Part shown: positions 1 through 7,087 of the stretch, in pieces
How the letters are laid out: each line of letters opens with the position of its first letter
Position numbering within the stretch: position 1 is the first letter of the stretch
From: Bacteroidia bacterium
GTDB lineage: Bacteria > Bacteroidota > Bacteroidia > Flavobacteriales > Flavobacteriaceae
Reading direction: 5' to 3'
Length of the DNA stretch: 7,402 bases
Assembly (NCBI GenBank): GCA_018679315.1
Contig: JAHHLF010000291.1
Span: 1-7,402, forward strand
Made by a program: the position numbers and the translations under genes
Notes under the pieces: model-generated
What the model was told of the DNA's origin: nothing
Database searches by the model: none
Seen by the model: only the letters and a program-made list of their open reading frames with translations

Positions 1-186
1 GATAAGGATCCACATATCAATGCCAGATTGATCCATCAGTCCGGGTAAGACAGTTTCAAAACGTTCTTCCAGGAGGTCATCTACCACTTTGGCCCTATCC
101 CTTTCAGTCAGGATCTGTGCCGATAGATTAGTAATTATCAAAGTTAAGAGAGCTGTAAAAAGAAATATTTTACGTGGATCGCGCAT
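1..186 (-). CDS. N-terminal fragment of a secreted M24-type metallopeptidase (Xaa-Pro aminopeptidase-like), cut by the window edge
   Basis: I translated the minus strand from the ATG at 186-184 and found an open frame of 62 codons running off the left edge. It begins with a signal peptide: charged MRDPRK, then a hydrophobic stretch at about residues 7-19, then a likely cleavage site at LSA|Q, so the product should be exported. The mature start (ILTERDRAKV..., then GIDMWILI at residues 55-62) resembles, from memory, the N-terminus of Bacteroidota M24 'Xaa-Pro aminopeptidase' proteins. In those proteins a creatinase-like N-terminal domain precedes the pita-bread catalytic domain. The catalytic metal ligands would lie outside the window, so activity cannot be judged. 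The gene starts 7 bases after the menE stop and is probably the last or a late gene of the menC-CPBP-menE transcript. The export signal is clear; the family call rests on a short stretch of similarity. Confidence 0.65.
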   Translation of the reverse strand, partial: MRDPRKIFLFTALLTLIITNLSAQILTERDRAKVVDDLLEERFETVLPGLMDQSGIDMWILI

Positions 187-193
187 GATGCAC

Positions 194-1276
194 CTATTTT
201 AGATTAAGCTGCTCCAAGGTAGTATTTCTGTCGATTTTTCCCGAATCATTCCGGGTAAATTCTGATATCGCTTTTATTTCCCGAGGTTTGTGGAAGGCGT
301 CCAACTCCTCTATTGAATCCAGTAGTTCCATATACTTATCAGGTAAATCTTCTGTTTCCACTATACCCAAAACACGCTCCCCTAATTGTGGATCGGGAAC
401 CCCTGCCACTATAATTTCGCATTTAAATGCATCCCTAAGTATGGACTCGACATATTCAGGGTGAACTTTTACGGCACCACTATTAATTACATTGTCAATC
501 CTTCCCAGCCAGGTAAACTCTTTATCATTGAGTAAGGTCACCACATCGTTAGTCACACACTTGTGAAGATCGAGATGTGATGCTGTCACAACCAGACAGG
601 AACGGGCATCTGTTTCAAATTCTATTCCCGGCAAGGCTTTGAATGTATCGTCAGCTATTCCCGAGAGGGTGTGATTTAATTTTTTAACGGCGACATGCGT
701 CAGCGTTTCTGTCATCCCATACGTTTCATAAATGTCGGTAGGCACATTGGCAATATCACGGATAAGCTCTTGGGATATCGGGGCTCCCCCAACGATAAGT
801 TGGTCTATTTGATGCAACTGTTTCAAAGAAGCTTGCAGTTGCATGGGTACCATTGCTGCAAAATCAAACTGCTTTTCATATGGGATCGGTGTGGTAATAG
901 GTTCTACAAAATGAAGTTGCAAGCCCAGGACCATTGCCCTTACCAGCATCATCTTCCCGGCAACATATTCCGCTGGAAGGCACATTAACACAGATTGGCC
1001 GGGCGAAAGCTTAAAATAAGCGCCAGTCAGTTTAGCCGACGCTATCATCTGATGCCTGGTAAATGTTTTCATTTTAGGCGATCCGGTCGTACCCGATGTT
1101 TTAAAAGTGATCGTATCTGAATCGCTGAGCCAATCCATAAGAAAATCCCCTATTACCAACTCAAAAGGATCTCCTTCTTTTATTAAGCTATAGGCTGCAT
1201 CCATCAATGTGCTTTCCGAATGTGCAAAGCCATTTAATGTAAACTTAGGGTGTAGCAGGGGTGTCCGTTCTGTCAT
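194..1276 (-). CDS. menE: o-succinylbenzoate-CoA ligase MenE (AMP-forming acyl-CoA synthetase)
   Basis: This is a 360-residue member of the ANL adenylate-forming superfamily. It should activate o-succinylbenzoate with ATP and then form o-succinylbenzoyl-CoA in the cytoplasm, the step before MenB in menaquinone synthesis. The phosphate-binding loop TSGTTGSPK is at residues 60-68, the adenine-binding A5 motif YETYGMTET at 183-191, TNDVV (A7) at 242-246, the hinge WLGRIDNVINSGAVKVHPE at 256-274, and the A10 motif NDSGKIDR at 343-350 with catalytic Lys347. It is about 90 residues shorter than the E. coli enzyme because little precedes the P-loop, which is usual for Bacteroidota MenE. Specificity follows mainly from the neighbour menC; by motifs alone it would be a generic acyl-CoA synthetase. 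The start overlaps the CPBP gene by 32 bases, with no clear Shine-Dalgarno, suggesting translational coupling. The stop is TAG at 196-194. Confidence 0.9.
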   Translation of the reverse strand: MTERTPLLHPKFTLNGFAHSESTLMDAAYSLIKEGDPFELVIGDFLMDWLSDSDTITFKTSGTTGSPKMKTFTRHQMIASAKLTGAYFKLSPGQSVLMCLPAEYVAGKMMLVRAMVLGLQLHFVEPITTPIPYEKQFDFAAMVPMQLQASLKQLHQIDQLIVGGAPISQELIRDIANVPTDIYETYGMTETLTHVAVKKLNHTLSGIADDTFKALPGIEFETDARSCLVVTASHLDLHKCVTNDVVTLLNDKEFTWLGRIDNVINSGAVKVHPEYVESILRDAFKCEIIVAGVPDPQLGERVLGIVETEDLPDKYMELLDSIEELDAFHKPREIKAISEFTRNDSGKIDRNTTLEQLNLK

Positions 1277-2219
1277 CGTTTAGTGGGTTATTTTCATTTT
1301 GAGGCTGAATTACGGCACCTGTAAGACGCTCCTTCCAATTCTTCCAGCCATACCGGAAGGAAAAGAAAATAAGTATAATGGGGTAAATGACCAAGACCGG
1401 GATAAAAACATCCCATCCCAGTTCGGGCTCAGAAATGTCTCGATACAAGGAATGGGTTTGAAATGCAGTCCAATCAGCCGTTACAAGGATGGCGGCAGTC
1501 AGGTTGTTCGCTGCGTGAAATCCAAGAGCGAGTTCCAGGCCGTTATCCATTAATGTTAGTATCCCCAGGAACAGACCGGTACCAATATAGAATACCATGA
1601 TACCCATTCCCATTTTATCGACTTCCGGATTGAATATATGCAGCAGGCCAAAAAATAGGGAAGTAGCCAATAATGGCACCCACCGGTTTCCTGTTAAAGT
1701 CCCCAAACCCTGCATCAAATAGCCGCGCATAAAATATTCTTCAAAACTTGTTTGCAAAGGGATTAAGAGAACGGCTATGACGACCAGGATCAGAAAGGGT
1801 ATAGGATCAAAATTAAATACATAATCGTCGGGGGAAAGTTGTATATCGATTAGTATAAATAAAGCCGAAATGAACGTCCATGTAATAAAGGCGAAGAAAA
1901 TACGCTTCCAATCGATCTTTGCCCGGGCTGTGGTAAGAGATAACCAGGTTTGACGATGAAGAAACCTCACCACCAAATAGAGTCCAAGTAAGCCGATGGC
2001 AAATGTGATCAACATCAGGAACAAAAAGAAATTTGAGCCCAGCATGCGTGACATGCCACCAATATCCATGGGCATATTGCCACTTTCCAGTGATTTTGTA
2101 ATTAAAGCGGCCCCAAGGGGTATGGCACCAATGATCTGCCAAATGACAAATACGGCAACGAATCCAAGAACGTATCGCCAGGCTTCGTGTTTGCCTTTAA
2201 ATCCTTCTTCTATATACAT
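1245..2219 (-). CDS. CPBP-family intramembrane metalloprotease (CAAX protease/Rce1-like, formerly Abi)
   Basis: This is a 324-residue polytopic inner-membrane protein with roughly seven or eight hydrophobic segments (about 15-37, 63-87, 106-126, 137-156, 180-197, 205-223, 228-247 and 270-290) and a polar tail (291-324). All three CPBP signatures are intact: EEYFMRG at 160-166 (Glu160, Glu161, Arg165), the FxxxH motif ending at His194, and HAANN at 235-239 (His235, Asn239). In Rce1-type enzymes these residues form the metal or water-activating site, so this copy looks catalytically competent. The family cleaves prenylated CAAX proteins in eukaryotes; bacterial members have roles in bacteriocin self-immunity or are uncharacterised. 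No substrate can be named here. Its ATG shares one base with the menC stop (TAATG) and its end overlaps menE, so it is translated as part of a menaquinone operon, which hints at a role connected with the membrane quinone pathway. Confidence 0.88.
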   Translation of the reverse strand: MYIEEGFKGKHEAWRYVLGFVAVFVIWQIIGAIPLGAALITKSLESGNMPMDIGGMSRMLGSNFFLFLMLITFAIGLLGLYLVVRFLHRQTWLSLTTARAKIDWKRIFFAFITWTFISALFILIDIQLSPDDYVFNFDPIPFLILVVIAVLLIPLQTSFEEYFMRGYLMQGLGTLTGNRWVPLLATSLFFGLLHIFNPEVDKMGMGIMVFYIGTGLFLGILTLMDNGLELALGFHAANNLTAAILVTADWTAFQTHSLYRDISEPELGWDVFIPVLVIYPIILIFFSFRYGWKNWKERLTGAVIQPQNENNPLNDDRTDTPATP

Positions 2220-3259
2220 TATGTGATTAGTGTTTGAATGTCCCAGGACATGTCGGGATCATAACGCAAATATGATCCTTCCACATACAATGGTGATAAA
2301 AAGTTATTAGCAAATAAGCCGCCGGTACCCAGACCCTGAGGCATATTAATTCCTAAACCGGCTGTCCACTGTGCAATTGCGTTAAGCCCGATATTACTTT
2401 CTAAAGCTGAAGTAACCCAATATCGAATGCCTAAGCGGGAGGCTATTTCCATCCATTGTTCGCAATGTCCAAATCCTCCCAACAAACTGGGCTTTAGTAT
2501 AATATAAGGTGGCGCTAAGCGCTCCAAGAGTTTCTTTTTTTCTTCGGAATTAAAAATACCAATTAATTCCTCATCCAGGGCAATTGGAATGGGAGATTCT
2601 TTGCACAATAGCTGCATGTCATTTCTCTGGCCTGGACTAATAGGTTGTTCTATGGAGTGAATATCCAGTTTGGCCAATGCCTTGAGTTTTTCCAGGGCAT
2701 CTTCCGGAGAGAATGCGCCGTTTGCATCTACTCTGATCTCTAAACCAGTACCTCCCATTTTTCGTACCTCCTGCAGAAATTCGAGCTCCTCAGAAAAATT
2801 CAGTGCCCCTATCTTAATTTTGATACAGCTGTAGCCCTGTTGCAATTTTGTTTCTACCTGAGCTTTCATTTGTTCTATGGCCCCCATCCATACGAGGCCA
2901 TTAATCACTATACCCTCTACTCCGGCTGTAAAATCTGAAGGGAAGAGTATAAAATCATCGGCCGACGCAAGTGACTGCTGTGCTTGCTCAAGGCCGAATT
3001 GAATACTGGGAAATCCTGTCAGTTCCTGATTTAAAATAGTGTGATCATTTTCAATATGCTCACAAAGCCATTTGAGTTTGTCTTCATATCCGGGCACATC
3101 ATCTGCGCTTAATCCTCTGAACATGGCGCACTCCCCTATTCCTCTCTTCCCATTGCTTTCAAGTATTAGGATCCAGGTATCCTTTTGCCGCAATACCCCC
3201 CTGGATGTTCCTCCGGGGGTTTTAAAATCTAAGCTGTACTTTTTAAATCGCGCGTTCAT
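2219..3259 (-). CDS. menC: o-succinylbenzoate synthase MenC (enolase superfamily)
   Basis: This 346-residue cytoplasmic enzyme of the enolase superfamily should dehydrate SHCHC to o-succinylbenzoate in menaquinone synthesis. An N-terminal capping domain (about 1-115, with the GIGECA turn at 40-45) precedes the TIM-barrel domain. The catalytic set is complete: the KIK motif at 147-149 (Lys149 as general base), metal ligands Asp178 (RVDAN), Glu204 (HSIEQP) and Asp229 (ALDEE), and Lys256 (ILKPSLLGG) on the opposite face. Dipeptide epimerases and N-acylamino-acid racemases share this fold. The adjacent menE and the KPSLLGG loop favour MenC. The N-terminus (MNARFKKYSLDFK) fits related proteins, and no better upstream start exists. 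It appears to be the first gene of the operon, facing a 46-base intergenic region shared with the divergent SDR gene. Confidence 0.92.
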   Translation of the reverse strand: MNARFKKYSLDFKTPGGTSRGVLRQKDTWILILESNGKRGIGECAMFRGLSADDVPGYEDKLKWLCEHIENDHTILNQELTGFPSIQFGLEQAQQSLASADDFILFPSDFTAGVEGIVINGLVWMGAIEQMKAQVETKLQQGYSCIKIKIGALNFSEELEFLQEVRKMGGTGLEIRVDANGAFSPEDALEKLKALAKLDIHSIEQPISPGQRNDMQLLCKESPIPIALDEELIGIFNSEEKKKLLERLAPPYIILKPSLLGGFGHCEQWMEIASRLGIRYWVTSALESNIGLNAIAQWTAGLGINMPQGLGTGGLFANNFLSPLYVEGSYLRYDPDMSWDIQTLIT

Positions 3260-3305
3260 TTTGCCAGCCTAAAATTAGATATATTTTAGCGGTAAATTAC
3301 AGTAT
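3260..3305. promoter_or_regulatory. Divergent promoter region between menC and the SDR gene
   Basis: These 46 bases are the only space between two divergent start codons, so both promoters must lie here or inside the opposing gene. The Bacteroidota consensus is TAnnTTTG near -7 and TTG or TTTG near -33. On the plus strand TATATTTT (3280-3287) matches seven of eight -7 positions, with TTTG at 3260-3263, a 16-base spacer that is a little short. On the minus strand TAATTTTA (3277-3270) also matches all but the last base, but no well-spaced -33 element is visible. Neither start has a clear Shine-Dalgarno sequence, as is common in this phylum. The location is well supported; the exact elements are tentative. 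Confidence 0.35.
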
Positions 3306-4100
3306 ATGGCACACTTTCAATCAAAGGTGATCTGGATCACAGGGGCCTCTTCAGGAATAGGCGAAGCGTTGGCCAAAGCCTATAGCAAATCGGGCTATTC
3401 CCTTATCATATCTTCACGACGGGAGGAAAAACTAGAGCAGGTGCGCGAGCTATGCCCGCATCCGGACAGGGTGAAAGTCCTGCCGCTGGACCTGGAAATG
3501 TATGAAGGATTTGGGAAAATCGTCCAACAAGCCATGGAACTGTATGGCTACATAGATATGCTGATCAACAATGCCGGTATAAGTCAGCGCTCCCTGATCA
3601 GAGATACCGATATGCATGTGTATAAGCGGCTGATGGATGTAAATTACCTCGGAACAGTGGCTTTAACCAAAGCTGTTTTACCTCATTTTATAGAAAGGAA
3701 GTCGGGCCACTTTGTAACTGTTACCAGTTTGATGGGTAAATTTGGCTCCCCATTGCGCAGCGGTTATTGCGGGGCGAAACATGCCCTTCATGGCTTCTTT
3801 GATGTGCTGCGGATGGAACATGAAAAGGATGGCATTGCAGTTAGTTTGATCTGTCCCGGTTTTGTTCAAACTCAAGTAGCCAGGAATGCCCTCACGAATG
3901 ACGGCACACCACAATCCCGAAATGATGAGGCTACATCAAAGGGGCTCAGCCCGGAAGAATTTGCCAGTCGCATGATACGCGCAGTAAATAAAAATAAATT
4001 TGAAGCCTATATTGGCGGAAAGGAAATAAAAGGAATATACTTAAAGCGTTTCTTTCCCAAATTACTTCACAAGGTAGTGCTCAGAAGTGATGTAGTCTGA
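3306..4100 (+). CDS. Classical short-chain dehydrogenase/reductase (SDR family oxidoreductase)
   Basis: This 264-residue Rossmann-fold oxidoreductase uses NAD(P)H to interconvert an alcohol and a ketone; the substrate cannot be read from the sequence. The cofactor loop TGASSGIG is at residues 12-19, and SSRR at 36-39, after strand beta-2, suggests NADP(H) preference. NNAG is at 88-91, Asn113 is in VNYLG, and the catalytic set is completed by Ser141 with Tyr154 and Lys158 in YCGAK. PGFVQT is at 184-189. The basic, hydrophobic C-terminal part (about 240-264) and overall layout recall the DHRS7/11-beta-HSD1-like branch of classical SDRs, but no N-terminal membrane anchor is present. The gene is alone on the plus strand: divergent from menC and convergent with the hydrolase, with TGA at 4098-4100 directly abutting the opposing stop. 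A role in quinone synthesis is not implied by its orientation. Confidence 0.88.
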   Translation: MAHFQSKVIWITGASSGIGEALAKAYSKSGYSLIISSRREEKLEQVRELCPHPDRVKVLPLDLEMYEGFGKIVQQAMELYGYIDMLINNAGISQRSLIRDTDMHVYKRLMDVNYLGTVALTKAVLPHFIERKSGHFVTVTSLMGKFGSPLRSGYCGAKHALHGFFDVLRMEHEKDGIAVSLICPGFVQTQVARNALTNDGTPQSRNDEATSKGLSPEEFASRMIRAVNKNKFEAYIGGKEIKGIYLKRFFPKLLHKVVLRSDVV

Positions 4101-4781
4101 TCAAACCTCAAGAGAAGCACCTATATCTAGCAAGTGCAGTTCTTTTCCTGCTGCACTGAACTTTTTTAGTGCTTCTTCATGGTCTATTTCAATATAACCG
4201 AAAGTATCATAGTGATATCCCATAATTTTTTTGCATTCCAGGAATTCGGCTGCAGTAACCGCATCATCGATACCCATGGTAAAATTATCACCAATAGGCA
4301 ATACGGCAAGGTCTAACGGATATCGGGCGGGTATCAATTTCATATCGTATGTAAGGGCCGTGTCCCCGGCTATATAGAGGTGCTTATCTTCAGCCGATAA
4401 TATAAAGCCCCCGGGTTGGCCTCCATAGGACCCGTCGGGAAATGAGGAGGTATGAATAGCCTGTGTATACTTTAGCGTTCCAAAATTAAACTTCCATTGA
4501 CCTCCATGATTAAGCGGGTGGGTATTGAAGCCTTTGTTTCCGTAATACGTGGCTATTTCATAATTACTTATGATCACCGACTCATGATCAGAAGCCAGGG
4601 CTTCTACATCTAGAATATGATCCTGGTGTGCATGGGTTAGCAAGATATAATCCGGGCTCAGATCAGCCAGGGAAATTTTTCCCTTGGCTTTCTCATTTCC
4701 ACTAATAAATGGGTCTACTACCAAACTGTGAGATCCAACAGAAATGGCGAGGCCGGCATGGCCTAAAAAAGTAATTGTCAT
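4101..4781 (-). CDS. Metal-dependent hydrolase, UPF0173/UlaG-like metallo-beta-lactamase fold
   Basis: This 226-residue cytoplasmic protein starts directly in the fold (MTITFLGHAGLAI) and has the length usual for UPF0173. The dinuclear-metal motif THAHQDH is at residues 49-55 (His50, His52, Asp54, His55). Further ligand candidates are His110 (AIHTSS), Asp140 (IAGDTA, the bridging aspartate) and His190 (GYHYDTFG), so the site looks complete. The fold hydrolyses esters, lactones, thioesters or phosphodiesters; UlaG is an L-ascorbate-6-phosphate lactonase, but most UPF0173 members have no proven substrate. No signal peptide is seen. It begins 24 bases after the histidine kinase stop on the same strand, so cotranscription is likely, and it ends against the SDR stop with no gap. 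From memory, this hydrolase often sits beside menB/menA in flavobacteria, which may explain why it is near menC-menE here. Confidence 0.85.
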   Translation of the reverse strand: MTITFLGHAGLAISVGSHSLVVDPFISGNEKAKGKISLADLSPDYILLTHAHQDHILDVEALASDHESVIISNYEIATYYGNKGFNTHPLNHGGQWKFNFGTLKYTQAIHTSSFPDGSYGGQPGGFILSAEDKHLYIAGDTALTYDMKLIPARYPLDLAVLPIGDNFTMGIDDAVTAAEFLECKKIMGYHYDTFGYIEIDHEEALKKFSAAGKELHLLDIGASLEV

Positions 4782-4805
4782 AACAAAGAGGATTAGGTTC
4801 TAAAG

Positions 4806-6767
4806 TTATTTAAAATTGAACCAAAAACGAACCCCTTCGCTGGTTTTATCTATGTTAAGTGTAGATTGAAGCTGGTTGACCAAACGGTTGATGAGTTTAA
4901 TGCCCATAGAAGTGTCTACCTGACTCTCATAATCGGGCGGAAGGCCAACTCCGTTATCAGTGTATTCAAAAAATCCTTGCTCTTTATTCTTGCGCAGGTG
5001 GATATAGATCTTACCGTTGTCTTTTTCTTCCGGGAAGGCATATTTAAATGAGTTGGAAACCAATTCATTCAATATTAAGCCGAAGGGGATAGCACGATCA
5101 ATGTCGAGCTCAACACCTTCTGCATCAATGGTAATGTTGATCTTTGAGCTACCCTTCTTGAATACAGACTGCACACTATTCACTAGGCTCTCTATATAGC
5201 CCTGCATTTCTATGACGGAAAGGTCATCGTTCTGATATAGTTTTTGGTGGATAAGCGCCATGGCTTTTACCCGACTCTTTCCCTCTTCCAGGGCCTCAAT
5301 AGCGGCTTTGGACCTTGTATTCTTAGTTTGCAGACTAAGCAGACTGGAAACCATCTGAAGATTATTCTTTACCCGGTGATGGATCTCTTTAAGAAGAGAA
5401 TCCTTTTCAACCAACGAATTTTCAATGATGAATTTTTGCTCTGCGATCAATCGCTGGTTCTTGATACTTTTTAAATAGGCATATACCAAACCTGCAAAGC
5501 CCAGTAAGGTAAAAACAAGTGAAATAAACACCAGGGTGATCCTGTCGTCCTTGGCAGCGAGATCACTTCGTGCGCGTTTCATTTCCTCCTTCTGCTCATC
5601 GATCAGTTTTCTGGAACTGTCGAGGTCTTCTTTCGCCACAACAGCTACTAACTGTTGTTTGCGAAGTGTGGATTCTAGTTGTAGTATGCTGTCCTGGATC
5701 CGAACATTGCGTTTGAGATAATCCGACTCCCGCTCAAAATCGCCAATGGCATTGAAGTAAGAAGCTGTTAGCCGATTATAGCGGATTATGTGTTCTGCTT
5801 GTTTTAACTGGATATTGGAATTGAGGTATTCCAGAGCCATCTCAGGATTATCCAGGCGTAAATGACCTTCTGCAAGGGCTAGTGTGTTTTCGACAAGTTC
5901 TTCTGAAAACACCCCTACATTATGCTCTTTTATGAGTGCCAGGCTATTTTCGAGATAAGCCAGGGATTCTTCATATTGTTTCAGATTCAATTTACACTTA
6001 CCAATGTTACCTTCAATAACGCCTTGCAATAAGTTAGCTCCCTGGATCTCACGAGCTGTTTTGATCTTATTAATATCCGCCAGGAATATTTTAAGGAAAC
6101 CACTTGCCTTCGTGAAATTAGCAAGGGCAACAGAGGGCGATCCATCCATAAGCAGGTACTGCCCTACTTGATTGTTGTATTTAGCAAGCCCGTAAAGATC
6201 GGAATCCGGAATCGTTTTTTTAACATCATTTATATACTCCTCCATGGCTTGCCGGTGTAAGCCCAGATTAGAGTAGATATCATAGAAAGCAATATTTTCG
6301 GTTACACCTAACTCCCGTTTGAACTTGCGCACCTCAATTTGTTTTTCGTAGAGTTTTAAGGCTGCATAATTAGCATCCATCAGGTCGAGTAAACGTGCCA
6401 CGACAGGCTGACTGAACCCATTATCAGAAGTATAAAGGTCTCGTGCCAATTCCACACTCTTATCATAATCACCAAGATCGTAGTGGATCTGCGAACGCAT
6501 AAACTGATAATATTTAATACCCAAAGTATCTTGTTCACGCCCCGCATCCCTGATGAATATCGTAACGGCATCTAACCAGTCATAAGCCGAATTCTCGTTA
6601 TACCGGTTTATCGTATTGTAAAAGAATTGATATCTGTTTTCTGCCCCGACTGTCGATTTAAATTCATCCAGAAAATTCAGATCAGATATAGGAATAGTCT
6701 GTGCCTTCAGCGAGCAATGGCCTAACAATAGAATCGTTATAAAGAATATTCTCAGCAATCTTGCCAT
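4806..6767 (-). CDS. Sensor histidine kinase: TPR sensor region, TM segment, HisKA_2 and HATPase_c domains
   Basis: This is a 653-residue membrane sensor kinase. A signal peptide (hydrophobic core about 5-17, likely cleavage near LKA|QT) places residues 23-408 in the periplasm. That part is alpha-helical with TPR-like repeats (about 80-345), then a coiled coil rich in Leu, Gln, Lys and Glu (about 360-405). One TM helix spans 409-431. The cytoplasmic part has a HisKA_2 H-box, EIHHRVKNNLQ at 461-471, with His464 the probable phosphoacceptor. The HATPase has an N-box LNELVSNSFKYAF (565-577; Asn567, Asn572), G1 box DNGVGLP (604-610) and G2 region SMGIKLI (620-626). All residues needed for kinase activity appear present. 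Close family members often work with LytTR or CheY-like regulators, but none is encoded in this window, so the partner must lie elsewhere. The start at MARLLRIFF gives a proper signal peptide and has an AGGAA sequence just upstream. The stop TAA is 24 bases before the hydrolase gene. Confidence 0.92.
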   Translation of the reverse strand: MARLLRIFFITILLLGHCSLKAQTIPISDLNFLDEFKSTVGAENRYQFFYNTINRYNENSAYDWLDAVTIFIRDAGREQDTLGIKYYQFMRSQIHYDLGDYDKSVELARDLYTSDNGFSQPVVARLLDLMDANYAALKLYEKQIEVRKFKRELGVTENIAFYDIYSNLGLHRQAMEEYINDVKKTIPDSDLYGLAKYNNQVGQYLLMDGSPSVALANFTKASGFLKIFLADINKIKTAREIQGANLLQGVIEGNIGKCKLNLKQYEESLAYLENSLALIKEHNVGVFSEELVENTLALAEGHLRLDNPEMALEYLNSNIQLKQAEHIIRYNRLTASYFNAIGDFERESDYLKRNVRIQDSILQLESTLRKQQLVAVVAKEDLDSSRKLIDEQKEEMKRARSDLAAKDDRITLVFISLVFTLLGFAGLVYAYLKSIKNQRLIAEQKFIIENSLVEKDSLLKEIHHRVKNNLQMVSSLLSLQTKNTRSKAAIEALEEGKSRVKAMALIHQKLYQNDDLSVIEMQGYIESLVNSVQSVFKKGSSKINITIDAEGVELDIDRAIPFGLILNELVSNSFKYAFPEEKDNGKIYIHLRKNKEQGFFEYTDNGVGLPPDYESQVDTSMGIKLINRLVNQLQSTLNIDKTSEGVRFWFNFK

Positions 6768-6930
6768 AACTTCCTGGGCAACTTTAATTTGAATTTTGAA
6801 GGATACATTTTAGCATTGCAACTGCTTCAGTGCATGCTCGATTAATAAACGGATCCAGCATTTTTTTGTTGTCGGTTAAAATATGAAATGTGGTGTATAT
6901 GGCAGCAGCTGAACAGTTTTACTGATGCGC

Positions 6931-6958
6931 AATGGTGCTATCTGTACTAGCACCCATT
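6931..6958. repeat. Imperfect inverted repeat upstream of the histidine kinase
   Basis: GGTGCTA (6934-6940) and TAGCACC (6948-6954) are perfect inverted arms around the 7-base loop TCTGTAC. After one bulged C at 6955, three more pairs (AAT/ATT) extend the stem. No run of T follows on either strand, so this is unlikely to be an intrinsic terminator. It lies about 165 bases upstream of the kinase start and could be an operator-like palindrome or part of a structured leader; the sequence alone does not decide. Confidence 0.4.
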
Positions 6959-7033
6959 CCCACAATTTCCCCTAGCATCTAAAAATAGAAATGATTTAAA
7001 TATCGTAAGCCTCTTAATATGAGGTGTTAAGAT

Positions 7034-7065
7034 AAAAGGCTATGCAGGTTGTGCATAGCCTTTTT
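7034..7065. terminator. Strong intrinsic terminator-like hairpin
   Basis: AAAAGGCTATGCA (7034-7046) and TGCATAGCCTTTT (7052-7064) form a perfect 13-base-pair stem with the 5-base loop GGTTG, followed on the plus strand by another T and an AT-rich stretch. On the minus strand the stem is followed by TTTTATCTT, so it could act in both directions. No gene on the plus strand ends just before it, and none on the minus strand is visible to its right. It may therefore end a small RNA, insulate the kinase gene from transcription coming from the right, or act as a leader hairpin for the repeated ATG-containing module that follows. Confidence 0.7.
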
Positions 7066-7072
7066 AATTCAA

Positions 7073-7087
7073 ACTATATGAAAATGA
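7073..7087 (+). repeat. 15-base direct repeat, copy 1
   Basis: ACTATATGAAAATGA occurs here and identically at 7326-7340. The copy begins 8 bases after the right arm of the first hairpin. It contains ATG at 7078-7080, which opens a 13-codon frame (MKMIRFGRLLNHV) ending in TAA, too short to call a gene. Confidence 0.75.

Noticed and set aside
695..988. 97-codon plus-strand frame antisense to menE.
   Set aside because: Covered entirely by the conserved menE frame; composition shows no known protein features.
1813..2142. 109-codon minus-strand frame inside the CPBP gene.
   Set aside because: The overlapping CPBP frame has all family motifs; this frame has none and is a shadow.
6380..6571. 63-codon minus-strand frame inside the histidine kinase gene.
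   Set aside because: Out-of-frame shadow of a well-supported kinase; no start context or motif.
6699..6767. Possible lipoprotein signal in the histidine kinase (LLGHC near residue 18).
   Set aside because: Histidine at the position before Cys does not fit a lipobox, and a normal signal peptidase I site (LKA|QT) follows.
6931..6958. Hairpin considered as an intrinsic terminator.
   Set aside because: No T-run follows on either strand.
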